Below, one piece after another: positions 33,855 through 41,082 of a DNA stretch of 64,000 bases. This DNA comes from Variovorax sp. OK212 (GTDB taxonomy: Bacteria > Pseudomonadota > Gammaproteobacteria > Burkholderiales > Burkholderiaceae_C). A program made the translations under genes and the position numbers. The notes under the pieces are model-generated. The model searched no databases. It was not told the origin of the DNA and saw nothing but the letters and a program-made list of their open reading frames with translations. Positions within the stretch are counted from its first letter, which is position 1; every line of letters begins with the position of its first letter. Location: positions 1,216,082 to 1,280,081 of the forward strand of contig NZ_FOLP01000001.1 of assembly GCF_900112425.1 (NCBI RefSeq). Reading direction: 5' to 3'.

Positions 33855-34823
33855 TCAGCCGGCGCGCCGCCGCGCCGTGACCATGCAGTAGTCGAAGTCG
33901 CGCCAGAACATGCCCAGCGCGAGCGCGCAGTAGCTGGCCACGATGTGCTTGCGCCGCCACGGGCTGAGCTTGCCGCGCGCCTTCCAGAGTTCGGCCAGCG
34001 TGAAGCGCGTGGCCAGCACCGGGATGTGCAGCGCGCTCGGCGCCACGCGCCAGCGCAGCGACTTCACCTCGATGTCCTCGAAGCCGTTGCGCTCGAGCGC
34101 GGCCACGAATTCGTCTCGCACCGCCAGCGTGGGCACGGCCCAGCTGTCGGCCCACAGGCGGTGCAGCCACTGGGCCATGCGCCCCGGTGTGCGCCGCAGC
34201 AGGAAGCCGTCGACCACCGCGAGCCGCGCGCCGGGCTTCAGCAGGCGCGCGGCCTCGCGGATGAAGTCGCCCTTGTCGGTGCCGCCGGCGTAGCAGGCGC
34301 TCTCCACGGCCCAGGCACCGTCGGCCTGCGCGGCGGGCAGGCCGGTGCGCGTGTAGTCGGCTTCGATGTGCGCCATGCGGTCGGCCACGCCGGCGGCTGC
34401 GTCGAGCCTGGCGGCGATGCGGTTCTGCACGGCGACGTTGGTCACGGTGATGGCGCAGAGCGACGGGTCGTCGCCGACCAGCGTGCGCGCGGTGGCGCCG
34501 GCGCCGCAGCCCAGGTCGAGCACGCAGCGGCGTTGCGCGGCGTCCGCCGGTGCGGTGCCCAACTGCAGGGCGCGGCCGATCGCGCGGTTCATTTCGACCA
34601 GCATGCCTTCGCGCCGCAACGGGTTCAGGCCCGCCCGCCAGAAGCCGAAGTGCATGTTGTAGCTGGGGCTCCAGGCGCTGTAGTCGACGGCGACCTCGGT
34701 GAAGTAGTGCTGGGTGTCCCGGGTGGTGATGGGGGCGCCGGCGGGGCCTGCGGCGGCGCCGGTTGCGGTGTGCGGCGCGCTTTCGTGCGGCATGCGGAAG
34801 TCGGGCTGGAAAACGGTGGGCAT
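33855..34823 (-). CDS. Class I SAM-dependent methyltransferase
   Basis: A 322-aa methyltransferase. Motif I is VLDLGCGAGATART at 101-114; a YSAWSPSYNMHFGFWRAGL block precedes it, as in small-molecule C- and O-methyltransferases that act on quinones, sterols or tocopherol precursors. DGFLLRRTPGRMAQWLHRLW in the C-terminal part is a membrane-facing helix candidate. It follows the DCC-thioredoxin gene by 59 bp and precedes the SRPBCC membrane gene, all in one operon. The substrate cannot be told. Confidence 0.8.
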   Translation of the reverse strand: MPTVFQPDFRMPHESAPHTATGAAAGPAGAPITTRDTQHYFTEVAVDYSAWSPSYNMHFGFWRAGLNPLRREGMLVEMNRAIGRALQLGTAPADAAQRRCVLDLGCGAGATARTLVGDDPSLCAITVTNVAVQNRIAARLDAAAGVADRMAHIEADYTRTGLPAAQADGAWAVESACYAGGTDKGDFIREAARLLKPGARLAVVDGFLLRRTPGRMAQWLHRLWADSWAVPTLAVRDEFVAALERNGFEDIEVKSLRWRVAPSALHIPVLATRFTLAELWKARGKLSPWRRKHIVASYCALALGMFWRDFDYCMVTARRRAG

Positions 34824-34882
34824 GGCTCTTCCCTCGGTTGGTTGTTCTTTGATGCTCACGACGCTTGCTGCGCTCGCAGCGT

Positions 34883-35305
34883 TCACAGGCGGCACTGGCC
34901 GTCGTCGCACGAAGGCGCGACGCGCCCCGCCAGCCTCGCGGCCAGCCAGCGCGGAATGCGGTAGCGGTTGCGTGCCAGCAGCGCGTAGGCGCGATCTGCC
35001 AGCGGTGCAACCAGCGGCAGGTCGAGCAGGACGCTGCCGCTCGACAGCCCGACCGCGCTGCGGCACAGGCGGATGGCGGGCACGCCGATGAACACCTGGC
35101 CTTGCGCGTCCTTCACATGGATGGCCGCCATCAGCGCGTTGCGCGGGGCCGGGCCGTCGTCGAACGCGGCCGGCGAGCAGTCGACCAGGTGCAGCCGGCT
35201 TGCCGCGTCGCGCGACTTCATCTGGCGCATTTCGGCCGAGCAGATCGCGCAACTGGCGTCGAAATAGATCGTGAGCGGGTAGGCGGGCGAGGCGGCGGCA
35301 TTCAT
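34883..35305 (-). CDS. DCC (DUF393) thiol-disulfide oxidoreductase-like protein
   Basis: A 140-aa protein of the DCC family. The signature DxxCxxC is present as DASCAIC (Asp16, Cys19, Cys22) after the strand LTIYF; the family is thioredoxin-like but lacks the CxxC of classical thioredoxins. A second Cys pair sits in the C-terminal SCDDGQC. The ATG giving MNAAASPAYP is chosen; an upstream TTG in the operator region is rejected. It is the first gene of the five-gene operon and begins 19 bp after a palindrome shared with the regulator gene. Confidence 0.8.
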   Translation of the reverse strand: MNAAASPAYPLTIYFDASCAICSAEMRQMKSRDAASRLHLVDCSPAAFDDGPAPRNALMAAIHVKDAQGQVFIGVPAIRLCRSAVGLSSGSVLLDLPLVAPLADRAYALLARNRYRIPRWLAARLAGRVAPSCDDGQCRL

Positions 35306-35323
35306 GGCGTTCTTGGTTATCGA

Positions 35324-35345
35324 TATTTCTGTCAAAACAGAAATA
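35324..35345. promoter_or_regulatory. Palindromic operator in front of the DCC operon
   Basis: Inverted repeat TATTTCTGT-CAAA-ACAGAAATA with nine-base perfect arms, in the 60-bp gap between the GbsR-like regulator and the operon it precedes. The same core recurs in front of the regulator at 35993-36012 (ATTTCTGT-CAAT-AGAGAAAT, one mismatch). Two copies at the two relevant positions strongly suggest a regulator binding site. Confidence 0.75.
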
Positions 35346-35365
35346 AAAGGGCAAAAAAAGGAGAC

Positions 35366-35968
35366 TCAGATCATGGGGAGGCTGGCGTGGTGCGCGTCGG
35401 GGTCTTCGCCCTTGTCTCCTTTGTCACCCTTGCCGGCTGGCGCGGCATCGCCGCGCACGAACTTCTGCACGCTCGCGCCCAGCGTCAGCACCTTGTCGAG
35501 CGTGCCCGGCGACAGGCGCAGCATTTCGTCGGCCCAGGTGGCGAGCTTTTCCATCAGCTCCATGGTGGAGCGGATGCGGTCCTGCGCGTCGGCCGGTTCC
35601 TTCTGGAAGTCGGGGCTGGAGACCAGTTCGCGCAGCACGCGCACGGTGGGGTCGAACTCGCGCTCCTTGCGCTCGCGCACCACGGTGCGAAACAGCTCCC
35701 ACACGTCGACGCTGGTCTCGAAGTAGTCGCGGCGGTCGCCCAGCGTGTGGGTGACGCGCACGAGGTTCCAGGCCTGCAGTTCCTTCAGGCTGTTGCTGAT
35801 GTTGGAGCGCGCCACGCCCAGCGTGTCGGACAGCTCTTCGGCGTTCATGGGCTTGCCGTGGGCGAAGAGCAGCGCGTGGATCTGCGAGACGGTGCGGTTC
35901 ACGCCCCACATGGACCCCATTTCGCCCCAGTGCAGGACGAACTTGCGTTGAATGTCGGTGAGTTCCAT
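35366..35968 (-). CDS. GbsR/MarR-like transcriptional regulator
   Basis: A 200-aa winged-helix regulator of the GbsR (COG1510) branch of the MarR superfamily. The N-terminal signature FVLHWGEMGSMWGVNRTVSQIHALLFAHGKPMNAEELSDTLGVARSNISNSLKELQAW covers the DNA-binding domain; the remainder is a long helical dimerisation region (EFDPTVRVLRELV, LMEKLATWADEML). The acidic/Lys tail (KGDKGDKGED) is unusual. It sits at the head of a same-strand operon of five genes and carries the operator copy in its own promoter, so autoregulation and control of the operon are expected. The ligand is unknown. Confidence 0.88.
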   Translation of the reverse strand: MELTDIQRKFVLHWGEMGSMWGVNRTVSQIHALLFAHGKPMNAEELSDTLGVARSNISNSLKELQAWNLVRVTHTLGDRRDYFETSVDVWELFRTVVRERKEREFDPTVRVLRELVSSPDFQKEPADAQDRIRSTMELMEKLATWADEMLRLSPGTLDKVLTLGASVQKFVRGDAAPAGKGDKGDKGEDPDAHHASLPMI

Positions 35969-35992
35969 GGCGTCGAGTTTAGGATTTACGAA

Positions 35993-36012
35993 ATTTCTGT
36001 CAATAGAGAAAT
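35993..36012. promoter_or_regulatory. Second copy of the GbsR-type operator
   Basis: ATTTCTGT-CAAT-AGAGAAAT, upstream of the GbsR-like gene start. It repeats the core found before the DCC operon and lies in an AT-rich patch that may hold the regulator promoter. It is also 35 bp upstream of the LexA-type site for the divergent radical SAM gene. Confidence 0.7.
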
Positions 36013-36046
36013 AGAAAAATCCGTGGACAAGCCAGAGCGACTGGAA

Positions 36047-36066
36047 TACTGTACGTATGAACAGTA
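36047..36066 (+). promoter_or_regulatory. LexA (SOS) box
   Basis: TACTGTACGTATGAACAGTA, which contains CTGT-N8-ACAG with outer TA/TA flanks, almost identical to the enterobacterial and betaproteobacterial SOS consensus (TACTGTATATATAAACAGTA). It lies 24 bp upstream of the chosen start of the radical SAM gene and overlaps an alternative ATG, which makes that ATG unlikely. Confidence 0.8.
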
Positions 36067-36089
36067 AATGCCTTAGCAAAGGACTCGCC

Positions 36090-37184
36090 ATGCCCGCTGC
36101 CCAGATCCCCGTCCACGCCATCAAGGGCCGCGGCGCGGCCACGCGGCTGGCGCACCGCTTCTCCAGCGACGAACGCGCCGCCTGCGACGACGGCTGGGGC
36201 ACGCTCGAGGAAGGCGTGGCCGAGGCCGCCGAGCTGCAGCCGCTCGCGACCGAGGTGCGCTTCGAAGACGTGAAGTCGGTGCTCACCGAGAACGAGTCGC
36301 CCGACATCTCCTTCGACCGCTCGCTCAACCCGTACCGGGGCTGCGAGCACGGCTGCATCTATTGTTTCGCGCGCCCGACGCACAGCTACCTCAACCTCTC
36401 GCCCGGCCTCGACTTCGAGACCAAGCTGATCGCCAAGCGCAACCTCGTCGAGGTGCTGCGCGCCGAACTCGGCCGCAAGAGCTACCGGCCGAGCTACATC
36501 GCCATCGGCACCGCCACCGACTGCTACCAGCCCATCGAGCGCGAGTTGCGGCTCACGCGCTCGGTGATCGAACTGCTGCAGGAAACGCGGCACCCGTTCG
36601 CGCTGGTCACCAAGTCGAGCGCCATCGAGCGCGACCTCGACCTGATCGGGCCGATGGCGGCCAACCGGCTGGCCGCCGTGTACGTCACCGTGACCACGCT
36701 CGACGGCGAACTCGCCCGCAAGCTCGAGCCGCGCGCCGCGGCGCCGCACCGGCGGCTGCGCACCATCCGCACGCTCACCGAAGCGGGCGTGCCGGTGGGC
36801 GTGAGCGTGGCGCCGCAGATTCCGTTCGTCACCGAGGACATGGAGCAGGTGCTCGAAGCCGCCTGGGAAGCCGGCGCGCGCAGCGCCTTCTACACGGTGG
36901 TGCGGCTGCCGTGGGAGGTGGCGCCGCTGTTCAAGGAGTGGCTGGCGTTGCACTACCCGCAGCGCGCCGACCGGATCATGGCGCGCATCCACGAGATGCG
37001 CGGCGGCAAGGACTACGACGCCGACTTCGCCACGCGCATGAAGGGCTCGGGCCTGTGGGCCGACCTGATCCACCAGCGCTTCGTGAAGGCCGCGAACCGC
37101 ATCGGCTACAACCGCGAGCGCATTCCGCTGGACGTCACCGCGTTCCGGCCGCCGGGCGCGGCCGGGCAGGGCAACCTGTTCTAG
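36090..37184 (+). CDS. PA0069-like radical SAM protein
   Basis: A 364-aa radical SAM enzyme of the PA0069/SplB-related group. The [4Fe-4S] ligands are Cys85, Cys89 and Cys92 (CEHGCIYC), placed after SFDRSLNPYRG, and followed by TKLIAKRNLVEVLRAELGRKSY and the SAM-binding TATDCYQPIE. ATG start is chosen because AAAGGA lies eight bases before it; the longer version would start inside a LexA box. Sequence and the SOS box point to a DNA-damage-inducible enzyme, as spore photoproduct lyase relatives act on DNA, but its substrate is unproved. It is divergent from the GbsR-like gene. Confidence 0.87.
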   Translation: MPAAQIPVHAIKGRGAATRLAHRFSSDERAACDDGWGTLEEGVAEAAELQPLATEVRFEDVKSVLTENESPDISFDRSLNPYRGCEHGCIYCFARPTHSYLNLSPGLDFETKLIAKRNLVEVLRAELGRKSYRPSYIAIGTATDCYQPIERELRLTRSVIELLQETRHPFALVTKSSAIERDLDLIGPMAANRLAAVYVTVTTLDGELARKLEPRAAAPHRRLRTIRTLTEAGVPVGVSVAPQIPFVTEDMEQVLEAAWEAGARSAFYTVVRLPWEVAPLFKEWLALHYPQRADRIMARIHEMRGGKDYDADFATRMKGSGLWADLIHQRFVKAANRIGYNRERIPLDVTAFRPPGAAGQGNLF

Positions 37185-37215
37185 GCTTTTTGCAGGGCCT
37201 GTGCCCGTCAGCCCG

Positions 37216-38148
37216 TCAGCCTGGTTGCCGGCGCAGGAAGTCGCCCACCATCGCGGTGGTCGCCTTGGGGTTCTCTTCCATGATCCAGTGGCCCGAGTCC
37301 GGCACGACGCCTTCGGTCACGTTGCTGGCCGCGGCGCGCATCACGGTGGCCATCATCGGCCCGAACGACTTCTCGCCGCCGAGCGCCAGCACCGGCATCT
37401 CGAGCTTGCCTTGCGCCATGAACGCGGTGTTGTCGATCACGTCCTGGTCGAACGCGCCGAACTGCGAGAAGCCCGCGTGCATGTTGCCGGGCCGCGCATA
37501 CAGGCGCGCGTAGTGCCGCCGCGCGGCCTCGCCGAAGCGCGCGGGCGTGGCGGAGAACTCGTTCCAGAAGCGGTCGAGGTAGATGCGCTCGCGGCCCGCC
37601 ACCAGCCGTTCCATGTCGGGCCCGCCGAAGCGGAAGTGCCACAGCAGCGGGCTCTTCAGGATCTCTTCCCACGGACCCACGCCGGGCAACGGCGCGTCGA
37701 TGGGCACGAAGCTCGTCACGCGGTCGCGGTACTGCGCCGCGAAGGCGTAGCCGACCATGTTGCCGATGTCGTGCGTGACCAGCTGGGTCTTCGCCACGCC
37801 GAGCTTGTCGAGCAGCTGGGCGATGTTCTGCCCCTGCGTCTTCTTGTCGAAGCCGCTGGTGGCGCGCGCCGACAGGCCCATGCCGCGCAGGTCGGGCACC
37901 ACCACCGTGTGGTCGCGCGCCAGGTCGTTCGCCAGCTTGGCCCACATGTCGCCGGTTTCGCCGAAGCCGTGCAGCAGCGTGACGGCCGGGCCGGTGCCGC
38001 CCACGCGCACATGCAGCGTGGTGCCGTCGACGGCGATCTCGCGTGTCTTGAATGCGGGGGAGAAGGCCGGCAGGCCTTGGTGGGTCTGCGCAAGGGCCGT
38101 GGTCGCAACCAGTGCCGTGGCCAGCAAGGCCAGAGTCCGTCGTCGCAT
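37216..38148 (-). CDS. Exported alpha/beta hydrolase, epoxide hydrolase/dehalogenase type
   Basis: A 310-aa hydrolase with a signal peptide (LALLATALVATTALAQT) and an alpha/beta fold of the Asp-nucleophile type: HGFGETGDMW oxyanion loop, nucleophile Asp127 in THDIGNM, and PDSGHWIMEENP with the catalytic His. The Asp at the elbow links it to epoxide hydrolases and haloalkane or fluoroacetate dehalogenases rather than to esterases. It lies downstream of the RND outer-membrane gene on the same strand (55-bp gap). Substrate unknown. Confidence 0.85.
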   Translation of the reverse strand: MRRRTLALLATALVATTALAQTHQGLPAFSPAFKTREIAVDGTTLHVRVGGTGPAVTLLHGFGETGDMWAKLANDLARDHTVVVPDLRGMGLSARATSGFDKKTQGQNIAQLLDKLGVAKTQLVTHDIGNMVGYAFAAQYRDRVTSFVPIDAPLPGVGPWEEILKSPLLWHFRFGGPDMERLVAGRERIYLDRFWNEFSATPARFGEAARRHYARLYARPGNMHAGFSQFGAFDQDVIDNTAFMAQGKLEMPVLALGGEKSFGPMMATVMRAAASNVTEGVVPDSGHWIMEENPKATTAMVGDFLRRQPG

Positions 38149-38203
38149 CGTCGCTCTTTCGTTGAAGGCAGCGTCCGAGGCGAACGCGGGAGGGTGCGCG
38201 ATG

Positions 38204-39694
38204 CTACTTGCTTTGCGCCAGGCCCACCATCCCCTGCGCGCGGCAACCGGCGGCCGCGTCGTCGGCCGCGCACCAGTCGCCGCCCAGCGCCTTCACCAGG
38301 AACACCGAGGTCAGCAGCCGCTGCCCCTGCAGCTGCGCGGCCTGCCGCTCGACCGTCAGCAGCGACTGCTGCGCGGTGATCACGTCGAGGTAGGTCGAGG
38401 CGCCGCCCTCGTAGCGGCTGGTCGCCATGTCGAGCACGCGGCGCGCCGCCGTCACGGCCGACTGCGCCTGCGTGGTCGCGCTGTCCAGTGCCGACAAGCC
38501 GGTGATGCCGTCCTCGACTTCCTGCATCGCGCCCAGCACGGTGCGGCGGTAGTTGCCCACGGTGGCGTCGTAGCCGGCCTTGGCGAAGTCGACGTTGGCG
38601 CGGATGCGGCCGCCGTCGAACAGCACCTGCGTGGCCGACACGCCCACCGACCACAGCAGGCTGGGGCCGTTGAACAGCGTCTCGATGGTGCGGCTGTCCA
38701 CGCCCACGGTCGGCGAGATGATGAAGCTCGGGTAGAAGGCCGCGGTGGCCACGCCGATCTGCGCATTGGCCGAGGCCATGGCGCGTTCGGCCGAGGCCAC
38801 GTCGGGCCGGCGCTGCAGCATCTCGGACGGCACGCCCAGCGGCACCGCCGGCGGACGGATCTCGCGCAGGTCCACCGGCAGCGCGAAGTTCGGCGCGGGC
38901 GTGCCGGTGAGGGTGGCCAGCGCGTGTTCGTATTGCGCGCGCTGTTTCTTCAGCACGTCGACCTGCGTCAGCGTGGTCTCCAGCAGCGCCTGCTGCTGCG
39001 CCACGTCGAGGCCCGACACCGCGCCCAGGTCATGGCGCGCCGTGACCAGCTCCAGCGCGCGGCGCTGCAGGCCGATGGAGCGCGAGAGCACGTCGAGCTC
39101 GATGTCGCTGGAGCGCAGGTTGAAGTAGTTGTTGGCCACGTCGGCGCTCAGCAGCAGCCGCGTGTTGGCCAGGTCGGCGGCCGATTGCTCGGCGGAGGCC
39201 GAGGCGCCCTCGACGCTGCGCTGCACGCGGCCGGCCAGGTCGACCTCGTAGCTCGCGTTCAGCGACAGCGCGAAGTCGTTCTGCACGGTCGACGCGTTGG
39301 CGCTCGCATAGTTGGTGAGCGGCCGGTTGGCGGAAATCTTCAGGCGCGAGGCGCGCGTGCCCAGGCCCAGCTGCGGGTACAGGCTGGCCGAGCTGGCGGC
39401 CAGCGAAGCGCGCGCTTGGGCGAGCCGTGCATTGGCGATCACCAGCGTCGGGCTGCCGGCCAGGGCCTGTGCCTGCAGGGTGTCGAGCGTGGCGTCGTCG
39501 AAGCGCTTCCACCACGGGCCCTTGTCGATGCTGTCGCTGGGCGCGCTCACGCGCCAAGGCGCCTCGAGCTTCCAGCTCAAGGGCAGCGCGGTGTCGGGGG
39601 TCTTGTAGTCGGGGCCGACGGCGCAGCCCGAGAGGAGCGCAAGGAGCGCCAGCACGGCGACGGCCGTCGGGGCAACCGGCGGTCGCAGTTTCAC
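38204..39694 (-). CDS. RND efflux outer-membrane lipoprotein (NodT family)
   Basis: Outer-membrane channel of a tripartite efflux pump, 496 aa. A GTG start overlaps the adaptor stop by four bases; the signal ends at the lipobox LLSGC with Cys24. Family repeats include the OEP blocks GPWWKRFDDATLDTLQAQALAGSPTLVIANARLAQARA, YPQLGLGT, and DLGAVSGLDVAQQQALLETTLTQ, plus a coiled-coil second half (RRPDVASAERAMASANAQIGVATAAFYPS). Third gene of the permease-adaptor-channel operon, followed by a hydrolase gene. Confidence 0.92.
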   Translation of the reverse strand: MKLRPPVAPTAVAVLALLALLSGCAVGPDYKTPDTALPLSWKLEAPWRVSAPSDSIDKGPWWKRFDDATLDTLQAQALAGSPTLVIANARLAQARASLAASSASLYPQLGLGTRASRLKISANRPLTNYASANASTVQNDFALSLNASYEVDLAGRVQRSVEGASASAEQSAADLANTRLLLSADVANNYFNLRSSDIELDVLSRSIGLQRRALELVTARHDLGAVSGLDVAQQQALLETTLTQVDVLKKQRAQYEHALATLTGTPAPNFALPVDLREIRPPAVPLGVPSEMLQRRPDVASAERAMASANAQIGVATAAFYPSFIISPTVGVDSRTIETLFNGPSLLWSVGVSATQVLFDGGRIRANVDFAKAGYDATVGNYRRTVLGAMQEVEDGITGLSALDSATTQAQSAVTAARRVLDMATSRYEGGASTYLDVITAQQSLLTVERQAAQLQGQRLLTSVFLVKALGGDWCAADDAAAGCRAQGMVGLAQSK

Positions 39695-40989
39695 GCGGGT
39701 TCCTTCTTGGCGGCGGCAGGCGCGGCAGGCGCAGCGGGTGCGGCCGGTGCACCCGGGCCGGCATTGGCCGCGGCCGGCGGCGTCTCGGGCGCCACCGCCA
39801 CCACGTCGCCCTCGGCCAGCGAGTCGGAGGGGTTCAGCACCATGCGGTCGGCGCCTTCGAGGCCGTCGACCACCTCGACGTTCTCGCCGTAGTTGCGGCC
39901 CAGGGTCACGGGGCGCAGGTTGATGCGGCCCTGCGCGTCGACCACCGCGATGCGCGTGCCCTCGGCACGGAACAGCAGCGCGTTCGACGGCACGGTGAGC
40001 GTGCGGCTGGCCGCCAGCGGCAGCGACACCTGCACGTAGGCGCCGGGCAGCAGTGCGCCGTCCTTGTTGGGCAGCGACACCTCGACCTGCATCATCCGCG
40101 TGGTCGTGTCGATGGCGCCCGAGGTGCGCGCCACCTGGCCCTTGAAGGTCTGGCCGCGCAGCTCGGCCTGCGTCACCACCACCGGCTGGCCGGTCTTCAC
40201 GAGCTGGGCATAGGCCTGCGGCACGTTGATGTACACGCGCAGCGGATCGGTCTGCGCCAGCATGAACAGCGCGCGCCCAGCGCCGCCGCCCGCGCCGGCG
40301 TCGATCAGGTCGCCGGTGTCGACGTTGCGCCGCGTGATCACGCCCGCGAACGGCGCCACCACGCGCTTGAAGCCTTCGGTCTGCTTGAGCCGCTGCACGT
40401 TGGCGTCGGCCGCCGCCACGTTCGACGTGGCCTGCGCCACCGCGCTGCGGCGTTCGTCGAGGTCCTGCTGCGAAACCACGTCCTTCTTGCGCAGCGCCTC
40501 CCAGCGATCGGCGGTGCTGCGTGCGAGCTCCAGGCCCGAGGCCGCCTGCGCGCGCGCGGCCACGGCCTGCGAGAGTTGCTGGTCGATCTCGGGCGTCTCG
40601 ATCTCGGCGAGCAGATCGCCCTTTTCGACGCGGCTGCCGATGTCCCTGGTCCAGCGCTTCAGGTAGCCGCTGGCGCGCGCCGAAATGGGCGACTGCACGA
40701 AGCCCTGCAGCGTGCCCGGCAGCGACAGCGTCTGGCCGGTGATGGGCGTGCGGGGCAGGGCGGTCTGCACGTACTGCCTGGCGCGCTCGCTGGTGCCCGC
40801 TTCGAGCGCACGCGCGTTGGCCATGCGCACGAACACGGTGCGCGCGGCGCCCAGCGCCAGCAGCACCAGCACGACCAGCACCAGCCAGCGCGTACGCCGC
40901 ACCATCTGCCGGCGGCGCAGCAACTCGCCTTCGCCCTCTTCGACGGCGATGGGGTGGATGGCCAATGCCGAATGGCGTTGCTCCGTCAT
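39691..40989 (-). CDS. RND efflux periplasmic adaptor
   Basis: A 432-aa membrane-fusion protein: N-terminal anchor helix WLVLVVLVLLALGAARTVFV, lipoyl halves around LSLPGTLQGFVQSPISARASGYLKRWTRDIGSRVEKGDLLAEIETPEIDQQL and FKRVVAPFAGVITRRNVDTGDLI, a coiled coil between them, and a beta-barrel domain at VYINVPQAYAQLV and VSLPLAASRT. The C-terminus is Pro/Ala/Lys-rich ([19 protein letters not shown]). It lies between the permease and the outer-membrane protein genes and overlaps the latter. Substrate class unknown. Confidence 0.92.
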   Translation of the reverse strand: MTEQRHSALAIHPIAVEEGEGELLRRRQMVRRTRWLVLVVLVLLALGAARTVFVRMANARALEAGTSERARQYVQTALPRTPITGQTLSLPGTLQGFVQSPISARASGYLKRWTRDIGSRVEKGDLLAEIETPEIDQQLSQAVAARAQAASGLELARSTADRWEALRKKDVVSQQDLDERRSAVAQATSNVAAADANVQRLKQTEGFKRVVAPFAGVITRRNVDTGDLIDAGAGGGAGRALFMLAQTDPLRVYINVPQAYAQLVKTGQPVVVTQAELRGQTFKGQVARTSGAIDTTTRMMQVEVSLPNKDGALLPGAYVQVSLPLAASRTLTVPSNALLFRAEGTRIAVVDAQGRINLRPVTLGRNYGENVEVVDGLEGADRMVLNPSDSLAEGDVVAVAPETPPAAANAGPGAPAAPAAPAAPAAAKKEPA

Positions 40990-41082
40990 GACCCGCTCGG
41001 CGCCGGGCCGCTCCCAAGGCGAGCTGCGGACCCCTTGGGGGGCAGCGAATACACAAAGTGAATGAGCGTGGGGGTCAAGACT
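40990..41082. repeat. Intergenic repeat-like stretch between pump genes
   Basis: The 93-bp gap between adaptor and permease holds CTCCCAAGGCGAGCTGCGGA, CCCCTTGGGGGGCAGCG and AATACACAAAGTGAATGAGC, a GC-rich palindromic element that looks like a repeat found near genes in this group of bacteria. I infer the repeat class by eye; no second copy is in the window. Confidence 0.4.

Noticed and set aside
34714..35091. Plus-strand frames in the methyltransferase/DCC region
   Set aside because: Shadows of the minus-strand genes with Arg/Ala-rich content.
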